Of a stretch of 64,000 nucleotides of DNA, positions 32,378-41,413 are shown in pieces. The first letter of the stretch is position 1. The number at the start of each line of letters is the position of its first letter. This DNA is from Zygnema cylindricum (Eukaryota; Streptophyta; Zygnematophyceae; Zygnematales; Zygnemataceae). Under the pieces are notes generated by a model, which was not told the origin of the DNA, searched no databases, and saw nothing but the letters and a program-made list of their open reading frames with translations. The DNA is taken from positions 142,600 to 206,599 of the forward strand of contig JBBHKE010001841.1 in assembly GCA_037447655.1 (NCBI GenBank), in the 5' to 3' direction. Made by a program: the position numbers and the translations under genes.

Positions 32378-33262
32378 CTAAACACATTTTTTTTTTCTTT
32401 TCTTTTTCTTCTTTCTTTTCTCCTCATAAAACTTTAAGTGAATACCCTCGTATTTAACGAAGTGTATTAGATAAGCTGAAATAATAGTTACATCATACAT
32501 TTTATTTTGCATGCCATTTTTCATAATTTCGAGAAAAGATTTTATCCATCTCATCTCTTTTCCATCCACACTAAATCCTATTTCCCTCTTGCAATTCAAA
32601 CAGCCAGCCCCATCTCCAATCTGCAACACACACCGAGATGCTAACCCTTTTACAGGTACACCTTCATAAATGCCATCACTCCCATTAGTGATGTCAAATC
32701 CATTACCCCCCAAATTTTCCCAAAAAACAAGTGTCCCCACTAGGTTCCTCATAAGATCTACGTCTTCCGTATTCATATTTTTATCCATGATATTCACCCC
32801 ATTTTTTGAACTTTCCTCACTCTCTCCCATGGAATTCTTTCCGCTATCACTTTCTATTTTTATTCCCAATAAATATTTCTCCTCCCCTAAACCTTTCATT
32901 AAATATTCCTTTTCTCCCCTATCCTTTAAAACCCCCTCTAGATTTACTTCTCCCCTTTCCTCGGAATCCGTTGAAGTCTCCCTTTCCGACCAGTTTTCTG
33001 TTTCCAAAATATCTATAAAATTATCCTCATTATTTTTATTTTTCCCTTTTTCAATTATAGATTCTAGATCTGACTTTCTATACTCCTTGACATCCATATC
33101 ATGTCTAACTCCTTTAAGTACCTCCCTTCCCTTTACTTCCCTTATACCTCCAAAAGCACACTGTTGCTTTCGTGGAATTTCTGTGTACTTTTCTCTCTTC
33201 GCAATTCTACCGATGTGGAGAAGCTCTAAGATTTCTTTATCCTCTTTTTGCTCTTCCCTCTC
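32378..33262 (-). CDS. ORF2 of F: compact remnant of pol
   Basis: An open frame of about 294 codons (first ATG at 33097, 239 codons from there) follows gag after one frame change. It begins like the linker before protease (E-I-P-R-K-Q-Q-C-A-F, compare E-I-P-W-R-Q-K-C in A) and then jumps to vestiges of the reverse transcriptase end (G-L-G-E-E-K-Y-L-L-G-I-K) and RNase H (R-N-L-V-G-T-L-V-F, N-G-S-D-G, E-M-R-W-I-K-S). Protease, integrase and the YVDD palm are absent, and RNase H catalytic signatures are altered. It ends in a lysine-rich tail. Function unknown; uninterrupted length is notable beside the broken neighbours. Confidence 0.6.
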   Translation of the reverse strand, partial: EREEQKEDKEILELLHIGRIAKREKYTEIPRKQQCAFGGIREVKGREVLKGVRHDMDVKEYRKSDLESIIEKGKNKNNEDNFIDILETENWSERETSTDSEERGEVNLEGVLKDRGEKEYLMKGLGEEKYLLGIKIESDSGKNSMGESEESSKNGVNIMDKNMNTEDVDLMRNLVGTLVFWENLGGNGFDITNGSDGIYEGVPVKGLASRCVLQIGDGAGCLNCKREIGFSVDGKEMRWIKSFLEIMKNGMQNKMYDVTIISAYLIHFVKYEGIHLKFYEEKRKKKKKRKKKCV

Positions 33263-33287
33263 TTACTCCTCATCCACATTCCAACTC

Positions 33288-34313
33288 CTAAGTTTCCAAA
33301 CAAGGGCATTCCTCCATATAATGACCCGGTTCCCTACAAAAGAAGCAAACCCCCTTTTTCAAAGCTCCCCTTTCTTTTACTCTCCCTCTCTTTCCACCAA
33401 AGTTCCGATAAGGTTTACCTTTGTCTTTCTTCCTCTCATCACGCTTTCGCTCGTCACCGCCGTTCCTCTCATCACGCTTCCGCCAATCACCGCCAGCTGT
33501 AAATGCAGTCACCTTGTCACTTCCCCTACGAAGCTCCAAAGTGCTTTCCCTCACAAGAATTATCTCCATGGTAAAGCTCCAAGTCCATAAGGAGCCATCC
33601 ATTGCCTGCATACGATAAATGATGTTTTCGTACTCATCTGGGAGTTTCATGAGTAATGTATTAATCTTTCTCTCCTCAGATTCTACATACCCCGCACTAG
33701 CAAGCTCGACATATAACGCAGCAATTTCTTTACAAAACACTATCATGTTACCGCTTTTATAAACATAGGCCTCTATTTCTTGTTTTACTAACTGCTGCCT
33801 CTGAATAGTCTCACTCTTATAAATCTGACTTAGTGTTTCCCAGATTTTCGAAAACTTGGTTAGACTTAAAAGAGTGATAGCTATGGACTTAGACACATAT
33901 CTAAGTATGAGATCTTTTGCTATAGTGTTTTTATACTCCCAAATTTTACTATCATTTTTTTCAGTTTTACTTATAACCCCTCTAAGTGGAGCTGTGGCGG
34001 AGAGCATAGCTCCCCTCACCATAAGTGTCCTTTTATCCTTCTCCCCTTTTCCCCCTTCCATGACAATATTTTTCCCTTCACCTTCCGTTGCATCTAAAAT
34101 ACAGTTGGTTTTATGGGAAGCCCCTAATGATTCTCCGTAGTGAGTTCCTCCAAATCCCGGTGGCCGACACCTCACTTGTCCCGAAACAATTCCCCATAAG
34201 TGCTTCTCGAAAAGCAATCCCTCCATTGTAAACTCCCAATAAGTGAAGTCTGCTCCATCGAACATAGGCACCCTAGATGGTGGGCCCATAACCTGAAATT
34301 CTATGGGCTCCAT
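33288..34313 (-). CDS. gag of F, intact
   Basis: 341 codons from the ATG inside the 5' LTR (MEPIEFQ, then VMGPP from the primer site) to TAG. It has the capsid-like region (M-F-D-G-A-D-F-T-Y-W-E, K-I-W-E-T-L, L-P-D-E-Y-E-N-I-I-Y), a lysine/arginine-rich stretch and one CCHC knuckle CFFCREPGHYMEEC. It would form the particle and bind element RNA. It is the only complete gag of this lineage here; an in-frame ATG 24 bases upstream also exists. Confidence 0.85.
   Translation of the reverse strand: MEPIEFQVMGPPSRVPMFDGADFTYWEFTMEGLLFEKHLWGIVSGQVRCRPPGFGGTHYGESLGASHKTNCILDATEGEGKNIVMEGGKGEKDKRTLMVRGAMLSATAPLRGVISKTEKNDSKIWEYKNTIAKDLILRYVSKSIAITLLSLTKFSKIWETLSQIYKSETIQRQQLVKQEIEAYVYKSGNMIVFCKEIAALYVELASAGYVESEERKINTLLMKLPDEYENIIYRMQAMDGSLWTWSFTMEIILVRESTLELRRGSDKVTAFTAGGDWRKRDERNGGDERKRDERKKDKGKPYRNFGGKRGRVKERGALKKGVCFFCREPGHYMEECPCLET
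34279..34293 (-). other. Primer-binding site of F
   Basis: GGTTATGGGCCCACC on the minus strand, identical to that of A. Confidence 0.75.
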
Positions 34314-35417
34314 TGCCCACAGAATTCGCAGATCCAAAAGAAGCTAATCTAGATAGTGCCGAATTCAAGTTGATATAAACCCAAATGAATGATCCCTTGA
34401 CAATTAGAACCCCAATACACCTTCACCCCTGTGAAAAGAAGACCTTCGGTGTGCTCAGTTCCACCACAGAATGCAAAGCTTGAATATGTGTTTTGGACAA
34501 TATTCCCCACTTTGAATTTCCCACTTTATAAGTGCCACCCTGGCACGCAAAGACTCTGATTGACCACACCCCTGTGTAGCTTGGACTCCCCTGAGTCCGC
34601 AGTAAAAAGAATCACTGAATTTGCTCACTCGAGCATTAAGTTATGGCTGGCCAAAGATGACCTTTATAGTTACAAGCTCTCTTAGAGAGAGGTACCTAAA
34701 TCTCACTAAGTCTTGGTCTGCCTACTCACGACTACCTACTACTAAACCCTAGTCCAATAGGAACACTTTATAGTACAAGAAGGTACGATGGGCGATGTAC
34801 TTATTGTACGACCATTGTACGACATGGTCTACAAGGTGACATGTGCCAAATCAGGAGCCATGGTTCCTCCTCCCATCTTCTCCGGTATCAAATAATGTGG
34901 CGCCACGTGGCACCGCGTGACGCTATCCCCAAAGGCCACCGAAAGCTTATTGCGGGTGGCGGCTGTTATGGTGGCCGTCCGCTCAATTGTATTTATACGG
35001 ATTCGATTCGCTTCCATGCATCAATTGATTAATGCGCGTTTTCGTTAGTCTGCTGCGAATTAGCCCTTTGAATCAATAGCTAAATATGCGTGAAACGTCT
35101 AACCTGTATCGTTTCGATAGTAACTAAATGGATAAGGCGTTGGTCATTAGTAGCCTACAGACCCCGGTTCAAACCCAGCCGGCGACAGTATTTTGGTAAA
35201 ACTAGTAAAATACTTTCTAATTCATTCTGCCTCCTTCTAAATAATGCAACAACAATGGCGTGCCTTTGGTCCTCTCTTTCTCTCTCTTTACATTTTGGTC
35301 CTTTCTTTCTTTCTCTTTACATTCTAACTAAAATATAGAAGTGAACTATTAGTCACCTCTTTTCAACACTCTATTTATTTTTCCGATACAGACCTAGAAA
35401 ATACATAAATTTCAACA
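34294..35417 (-). repeat. 5' LTR of F
   Basis: 1124 bp. G-box 34903-34910, GTAC cluster 34773-34820, promoter palindrome 34649-34662 (stem with one G-T pair), tRNA-like module 35115-35180 on the plus strand. It preserves the empty TRIM site. Confidence 0.9.
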
Positions 35418-35422
35418 AAGAC

Positions 35423-35586
35423 TGCTTCCTTAGTACTAGTCTCAAAACCCTTATCATCTAAGACCGACGTAGAGATAAGATTTTTGTTCAACTCTGGAAT
35501 AAAAAGTACATTGGAGAAAGTGACTATAGATGTCTTGCCTTCAACTAAGACTTTCAGATCCACAGATCACACTAAACTAGTGGTCA
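35423..35586 (-). pseudogene. Protease C-terminal part of E
   Basis: On the minus strand V-D-L-K-V-L-V-E-G-K-T-S-I-V-T, N-V-L-F-I-P-E-L and L-I-S-T-S-V-L-D-D-K, as in A and C. It lies between F and G and links the two flanking parts of E. Confidence 0.85.
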
Positions 35587-35591
35587 TTAAT

Positions 35592-36509
35592 TGTTGTTTT
35601 TGAAATGTTAGTTTCGTACTTACGCCACATTTTGTGCGCACGCGACGGTTCGTGCGTAGATTATTACCGGAAATATTGTGGTGGTACAAATGGAGGTTCG
35701 AATGGATTTGTGGATTGGGGGAGTAATTGTACAATTGAAGTTAAAGGATTGTATTTTGATAATGTGGTATCAAGTGGACCGTACGTATATGATGTCGGTT
35801 CATGTCGTGGTTTCGTCCTCAAGTGACTAATCAAGTTGATACTCAGTACGCGGATTTTACGGAAGCGTCGATGTAAATATTTGGTTGAACATTGATGTGT
35901 CTTTTTGTGAATTAATTATTAGTGTAGATTTACTCACTTTGACATACCTTGAAGTATTCACGTATACCGACATTAATAGAGGTAGCTGGTAGATAGCGTA
36001 CCGCTGATATGCCTCCGTACATTTAGCAGTAAGCTCTTGTATATATTTGTAGGACTTCGTCATTTTAGGACATAGGAACTTTTTGGACCAAAAACTGTTT
36101 ATGGTTATTTTTGGTAATTTTATCTGAGGATTACTCTCAGATCTGCTTGCGGAATTATCTGAAACTCTGCATGTTTGTTCCTATTTATATTTTTAATATT
36201 GTCACAGATTTTCAGGTCTATTTTGTGCCTGGTCTGTGTTTTACGTCATTGTGAAGTTAGCCTGTCTGATCAAAGTTCTGGCAGACTGTTTTTCTGCAAC
36301 TTTGACTAGATGATGTGATCAATCTGTTTATTATTTTTGTCTGAAACTTTGTGAGGTCATTTTATATCCTAGATAATATCTGTAAATGTAGTTTCAGCTT
36401 GTTTTGTTTATTCTGTTGAATTCTGTGTGTATCCAAACTACGCTGTTTTTAGGGTAGTATGTGGTGCTTCCTAGGGTGAATCCATGGTTAGAAATGGCTA
36501 TGGACAACA
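35592..36509 (+). repeat. 5' LTR of G
   Basis: Contains the gag ATG at 36484, 26 bases before the LTR end. No tRNA-like module seen. Confidence 0.92.
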
Positions 36510-37113
36510 GGTTATGGGCCCACGCCCATGGCTACCCATATTGGATGAATCGTACTTACCCATATTTAATGGAACTGAATATTATTGTTGGAGGAGTATT
36601 ATGAAGAGCTACTTCAAGTTGAGGGAGCTTATGGATGTGGTGGATGGGATATGTGTCGAAACATCGGCTGAATGGGAGGAGAAAAACCTGGAGTGCTTGA
36701 GGATTATCAAGCTATCTATGACTAAGGAATTTGTAATGATGTACCTTGATGTGAAGAGTGCAGCTGAATTGTGGAAGTGTTTAGAATGCACTTATCAAAA
36801 GACTTCTGTGTATCATTGGATGATTAGTGCTACAAAAATATTTGAATATAAATATGCTGGAGGTAGCATGTTGAAATATTGCCTTAGTTTGCAAAGATTG
36901 TTTGCAGAAAATGATATTGCAGGAGAAAACTTTACAAATGTTCAAAAGGTTCTCTTGTTAATGAAAGGATTACCTAAAGAATATAAGTGTGCTTTAGATA
37001 GATTAAAACAAGTTGATAAAAAGGATTGGAGCTTACCTTTAGCAATCAGATTTGTTTTAGATGAAGAAGATGATAAAGAGGCTTTAAAGAATAGGGGGAA
37101 TTTCAGGGTGTGA
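36484..37113 (+). CDS. gag of G, ORF1
   Basis: 209 codons starting in the LTR (MVRNGYGQQ), through primer site GGTTATGGGCCCACG (36510-36524, read V-M-G-P) and into a typical copia capsid-like region: F-N-G-T-E-Y-Y-C-W, S-Y-F-K-L, A-A-E-L-W-K-C-L, L-P-K-E-Y-K. No stops. It ends at TGA 37111 and overlaps ORF2 by 19 bases in the -1 frame, close to a run of five G (37094-37098). Confidence 0.85.
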   Translation: MVRNGYGQQVMGPRPWLPILDESYLPIFNGTEYYCWRSIMKSYFKLRELMDVVDGICVETSAEWEEKNLECLRIIKLSMTKEFVMMYLDVKSAAELWKCLECTYQKTSVYHWMISATKIFEYKYAGGSMLKYCLSLQRLFAENDIAGENFTNVQKVLLLMKGLPKEYKCALDRLKQVDKKDWSLPLAIRFVLDEEDDKEALKNRGNFRV

Positions 37114-37760
37114 GATCACAATTTCATAAAAATAGAAAAAATGGTAAATCAGAAAATTGTTTTTACTGTAATGATTTAGGACATACTTTTAGAGTATGTC
37201 CACTTTATAAATGTGCATGTGTCACAGGAAATTTTCGAAATGGATGGGATGACTATCGGGTTCTACCCCCTCCACGAAAGGCTACACTTCACGTTGATGA
37301 ATTTGTATACTTGCCGACTGTTATTTTTCTAAATATGGAAAATGAGGAAGGGAGGGAAACATGTGCTGTCACCGAAAATGGAGTGGAGAATGAGGTGACA
37401 GAAAAGGATTTGGTTTTTGTCAATTTTTCCGATGACAGATTGGTGAGTGATAAAGATTTACAGGAGGAAGAGGTTAATGTAGTGAGGATAGCTGGAGAGA
37501 GTGAAGGTCAATTAGAAATGGAAACTGAAAATAATTTGCATGAGGAGATTACTGTACTTAAAGAGGGAAAGAGAAAAAGTGTTCAAAAAATTGAAGTAGG
37601 AGAGGAAGTTTATATTATTGGAATAGAAAACAAAAGTTCAAAAATTGAGAAAATACCAAAATTTATTAAGAAAACAAAGAAAATAAGTAGAAGTAAAAAG
37701 ATAAACCGTAGAAGAAAACATGTTCAGAAAATGGTCAAAAGAAAGCATCGTGGAAAATAA
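37095..37760 (+). CDS. Nucleocapsid-like ORF2 of G with basic tail
   Basis: Lies in the -1 frame relative to ORF1; no ATG near its start (first possible start is GTG 37110), so it is either read by frameshifting or was separated by a one-base indel. It opens with a CCHC knuckle CFYCNDLGHTFRVC, continues with an acidic middle section and ends in a strongly lysine/arginine-rich tail of about 45 residues. No protease motif follows. The tail has no match among the other elements here and could be RNA-binding or nuclear-targeting; that is inference. Confidence 0.7.
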   Translation, partial: GEFQGVRSQFHKNRKNGKSENCFYCNDLGHTFRVCPLYKCACVTGNFRNGWDDYRVLPPPRKATLHVDEFVYLPTVIFLNMENEEGRETCAVTENGVENEVTEKDLVFVNFSDDRLVSDKDLQEEEVNVVRIAGESEGQLEMETENNLHEEITVLKEGKRKSVQKIEVGEEVYIIGIENKSSKIEKIPKFIKKTKKISRSKKINRRRKHVQKMVKRKHRGK

Positions 37761-37919
37761 TTTTAGGGAAAGTAATTATCTTTTACATTTAATAATTTTT
37801 TGACGAATTTCTGATTTAAAACTTTGAATTTTGAAATTGTGTGAGAAGGAAAATTTCTACTTTGAAGACCTAGAAAGAGGTAGTGGAAGCAATGGTGTGT
37901 TTAGGAAGGAAGGATTTTG

Positions 37920-38000
37920 GAAGACATGGCAGCAGGCAGTTGGAGCAGTGGCGACGTCAGCGGAAGCAGTGGTGATGTCAGCGGAAGCAGTGGTGATATT
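37920..38000 (+). repeat. Short direct repeats downstream of ORF2 of G
   Basis: GTCAGCGGAAGCAGTGGTGA is repeated at 37956 and 37977, after a similar GGCAGTTGGAGCAGTGG. Untranslated in either main frame. Confidence 0.6.
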
Positions 38001-38075
38001 TGAACGAAAGGTACAGTTTCATTTGACACGCGGCATACTTTATTATGGGTGCACGAAACTAAAATTTCGGGGGAG

Positions 38076-38993
38076 TGTTGTTTTTGAAATGTTAGTTTCG
38101 TACTTACGCCACATTTTGTGCGCACGCGACGGTTCGTGCGTAGATTATTACCGGAAATATTGTGGTGGTACAAATGGAGGTTCGAATGGATTTGTGGATT
38201 GGGGGAGTAATTGTACAATTGAAGTTAAAGGATTGTATTTTGATAATGTGGTATCAAGTGGACCGTACGTATGTGATGTCGGTTCATGACGTGGTTTCGT
38301 CCTCAAGTGACTAATCAAGTTGATACTCAGTACGCGGATTTTACGGAAGCGTCGATGTAAATATTTGGTTGAACATTGATGTGTCTTTTTGTGAATTAAT
38401 TATTAGTGTAGATTTACTCACTTTGACATACCTTGAAGTATTCACGTATACCGACATTAATAGAGGTAGCTGGTAGATAGCGTACCGCTGATATGCCTCC
38501 GTACATTCAGCAGTAAGCTCTTGTATATATTTGTAGGACTTCGTCATTTTAGGACATAGGAACTTTTTGGACCAAAAACTGTTTATGGTTATTTTTGGTA
38601 ATTTTATCTGAGGATTACTCTCAGATCTGCTTGCGGAATTATCTGAAACTCTGCATGTTTGTTCCTATTTATATTTTTAATATTTTCACAAATTTTCAGG
38701 TCTATTGTGTGCCTGGTCTGTGTTTTACTTCATTGTGAAGTTAGCCTGTCTGATCAAAGTTCTGGCAGACTGTTTTTCTGCAACTTTGACTAGATGATGT
38801 GATCAATCTGTTTATTATTTTTGTCTGAAACTTTGTGAGGTCATTTTATATCCTAGATAATATCTGTAAATGTAGTTTCAGCTTGTTTTGTTAATTCTGT
38901 TGAATTCTGTGTGTATCCAAAGTACGCTGTTTTTAGGGTAGTCTGTGGTGCTTCCTAGGGTGAATCCATGGCTAGAAATGGCTATGGACAACA
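38076..38993 (+). repeat. 3' LTR of G
   Basis: Preceded by polypurine tract GGGGGAG. Near-identical to 35592-36509. Confidence 0.92.
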
Positions 38994-38998
38994 CTAAT

Positions 38999-39328
38999 CT
39001 CCCATCCCCATACTCTATCTCTACCATAGGGATCTTTATCATTTTGGTAAACATATGTTTCTCTCTACACATATGCATAGAGGCACTAGTGTCAATGATC
39101 CAACCTTCTTCGGGTTTTTCTTTCACCCTCCCAAGGCACACTTTTGCTTCCTTGGATTGTGCGGCTCGGTTTTCACCTCCAACTCCTCGTTGGCGCAAAG
39201 TTTACCATCATCGTCATCGAAATCCTCTCTTGTTACTTGTGTTGCCACAAGTGCTTTCTTCTTTCCTCCGGCTGATCCACCATACTTCCCTTACTTAAGC
39301 CTCAACTCCGTCAATCTAGTACACTCAG
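38999..39328 (-). pseudogene. Protease N-terminal part of E
   Basis: Minus-strand G-W-I-I-D-T-S-A-S-M-H-M-C: aspartate kept but the invariant glycine of D-T-G is serine. Followed by K-I-P-M-V-E-I-E-Y-G-D-G-R. Upstream is the basic linker. Confidence 0.83.
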
Positions 39329-40216
39329 CTATGTAATGCCCCGAGTTCTTACAAAAATGACAAAGCCCCTTTGGGGGCCTATATCCGAAATCATATGATT
39401 GAGAGCCTCTCCCTTCTCCTCAAAAGTTTCCATAAGGCTGCTTGAAATCCTCATTCCTCCAGTTAGTTCTAGTGGCCAAAGCTTGACCACTCTTTCCTCC
39501 TCTCCGAATCTCAATGGTATTTTCTCGAACCAAAATCATTCCAACAACAGAATTCCAAATCCATTGATGATCCGACAAATTGTGAACCCTGTTAACGATG
39601 TTCTCGTACTCATCCATTATTTTCATTAGTAAAGTGTTCACCTTTTCTTTCTCAGTGTCCCGTTTTCCATCATTCTCCTACTCCATAAACAATCCGGACA
39701 AGTCATTACAAAAGTCAAGCATCTTTCCTCCTTTGTAAACATTTGCATGCACCTTGTGATATGCCAATTTCTGCTGTTTAATCATATCGCTCTTGTAAAT
39801 CTTTACAAGAGCCTTTCACAGGTTGGGTGCCTTGTCCACATTTAGGGTAGGAGTAGCAACTGCTTGGGTAAGACGCCCGTGAATAAAATGAGTTGCCACA
39901 ATATTGTTGAATTCCCACATGTCAATGTCATTTGCCTCGGTTTTTTGAACAGTTGCTATCAGTGTGAGTTACTCCTTCTCCTTCTCCTTTCCTTTGTGCA
40001 ACATGGTACTGTCTCAGTGAACAACTAATTCCTCTGCCCCCGCAAATCCTCCTAAGAATCGAGCTCCTCGAAACCTTAGTGGAACTCCCAAATTTGTAGA
40101 TGGCCACCGCACTGGACCACTCACAATGCCACATAGCCGTTATTCAAAAATGTGCACCTATCATCAAGGTTTCCCAGTAAATGAACCCCGTTCCATTTGA
40201 AATGGGCACCCTAGAG
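39329..40216 (-). pseudogene. gag of E, broken
   Basis: Minus-strand fragments show C-H-F-C-K-N-S-G-H-Y-I-A-E-C (near 39320-39362), W-I-W-N-S-V-V-G-M-I-L-V, D-E-Y-E-N-I-V-N-R-V (39420-39641) and the N-terminal P-S-R-V-P region by 40200, in several frames. Confidence 0.83.
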
Positions 40217-40231
40217 GGTGGGCATATAACT
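40217..40231 (-). other. Primer-binding site of E, decayed
   Basis: AGTTATATGCCCACC on the minus strand: three changes from GGTTATGGGCCCACC. Confidence 0.6.
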
Positions 40232-41155
40232 TGTGATTGTGTGACCTCCATTGGCCCACACAATATCTAACTAATATCAAGCCTCTAGGATATTTTTGCC
40301 CTTTGCCTTTCCCATTGAATAAGTGCCACCTTGGCACGCAAATATTTTGACCACCTTCACCCCTATGAAGGCGTGACTCCTGTGAGTTGAACACGAAAAA
40401 AATCACTTTATTTTCTCCCCTGAGCTGTGAGTTATAGTTGGCCAAAGATGGCTTATAAACATAAAAGGTCACCTGGAGAGAGGCGCCTCAAAAACTCTAA
40501 GTCCCTAAACCTCTACTCACAGCTACCTAGTACTAAACCCTAGACAAATGGGGAAACTGTGCAGTACTAGAAGGTACAGTGGCCGATGTACTTCTGGTAC
40601 CACCATTGTACGACATGGCTTTCAAGTTGACGCTTGTCATCTTAGGAGCCATGGTTCTTTCTCCTGTATTCTCCGATGGCCAATGATTTGTCACCACGGG
40701 GCATTGCGTGACATTGTCTCTTATAGGCGCCAAAAGTTCATTTTGGAATGGCGGCGTGAATGTCAACCGTCCAATCACGCTAATTTGTGGGGTTTGATCC
40801 GTGTACGTATATTATATACATTTATAAGTACACCGTCGGGCGTTCGTTCTGTTAAATGAATGAGCCGTGTCAAAACTATTTAAATATCTATCACACACCA
40901 TATACGTATTGATTCATCTACGACTTGGCGAATAAGGCGGATGGCTATTCAGTACGGCAGTATTTTGAAAGACCTAGAATCAAATCCTAGTCTCACCACT
41001 AACTTTTGCAAAAGACTAATCCTCCTGTTCTGCCTCTATGTCTACCTAAGGCAGCCATGGCTGCTCTTGAGTTCTCTGTGACTACAACAAGTATGATGAC
41101 TCACTATCAACACAGACCGCCAAAAAAGTAGACTTTATAAAATACCTTTTTCAAC
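40232..41155 (-). repeat. 5' LTR of E
   Basis: Minus-strand start TGTTGAAAAAGG, end CAATCACA. Palindrome GCCATCTTTGGC (40441-40452), GTAC cluster 40560-40612, tRNA-like module on the plus strand at about 40920-41000. Confidence 0.87.
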
Positions 41156-41413
41156 ACTTTCTCCTAGAGAGTTTGTATAAAAACAGGCGATTTTGCCACT
41201 TCACAATCAAACGCCTGGTTGGGCGTTTTTGAGCAATTCTTTTTGCATTAAGCTTAGGGGAATCTAACCTTTACAGGGGTGAAGGCAGTTAGAGTCTTTG
41301 TGTGCCAGGGTGGCAATTGTTGTAAGAGGAAGGGAGGCACCTAAAATTTTCCTAGAGGCTTCAAGTAAGCCGCATATCTTGTGTAGCAATGGATTTCACA
41401 GAATTGCAAGTTC
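41156..41413 (+). repeat. Right end of a D-type LTR into which E inserted
   Basis: Resembles 9790-10037 of D: TAGAGAG, TTGTATAAAAA, GCGATTTTGCC, ends GAATTGCA. The left part of this LTR should lie left of E but is missing, another sign of a deletion near 8.5 kb. ATG at 41389 begins M-D-F-T-E-L-Q as expected for an LTR-borne gag start. Confidence 0.7.

Larger units (their letters stand above)
30713..35417 (-). mobile_element. Non-autonomous copia-type element F, nested in E
   Basis: LTRs 30713-32338 (3', containing the TRIM) and 34294-35417 (5'), about 1.1 kb each without the TRIM. Perfect target duplication AAGAC (30708-30712, 35418-35422), and the E frame joins across it (T-K-E-A-V-F-V-A-S-Y-E-D-E). 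The internal region is under 2 kb: intact gag and a compact ORF with RNase H vestiges; no protease, integrase or polymerase core. Confidence 0.92.
35592..38993 (+). mobile_element. Gag-only LTR element G, young, nested in E
   Basis: LTRs 35592-36509 and 38076-38993 are both 918 bp and differ at only about a dozen positions by eye. Flanks TTAAT and CTAAT differ by one base. Internal 1.57 kb encodes gag only, so the element fits the TR-GAG class of non-autonomous LTR elements. LTR start TGTTGTTTTTG and end GGACAACA place it near the B/I/K lineage. Confidence 0.92.
8521..41155 (-). mobile_element. Copia-type element E, the outermost host of the nest
   Basis: Minus-strand copia element whose pieces are spread over 32.6 kb: partial 3' LTR 8521-8945, tail 8946-9045, RNase H to integrase 26845-30712, protease pieces 35423-35586 and 38999-39300, gag 39330-40216, primer site 40217-40231, 5' LTR 40232-41155. 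Removing D, M, F and G restores a collinear copia order, which is strong evidence that all the pieces belong to one element. It is the oldest layer of this nest. Confidence 0.85.

Noticed and set aside
32670-33590. 306-codon plus-strand serine/proline-rich frame
   Set aside because: It is the antisense shadow of gag and ORF2 of F, which carry the recognisable motifs.
36484-37760. Programmed -1 frameshift in G as an established mechanism
   Set aside because: The overlap lies at a G-run but lacks a classical X-XXY-YYZ heptamer, and a one-base indel explains it equally well; kept only as an option.
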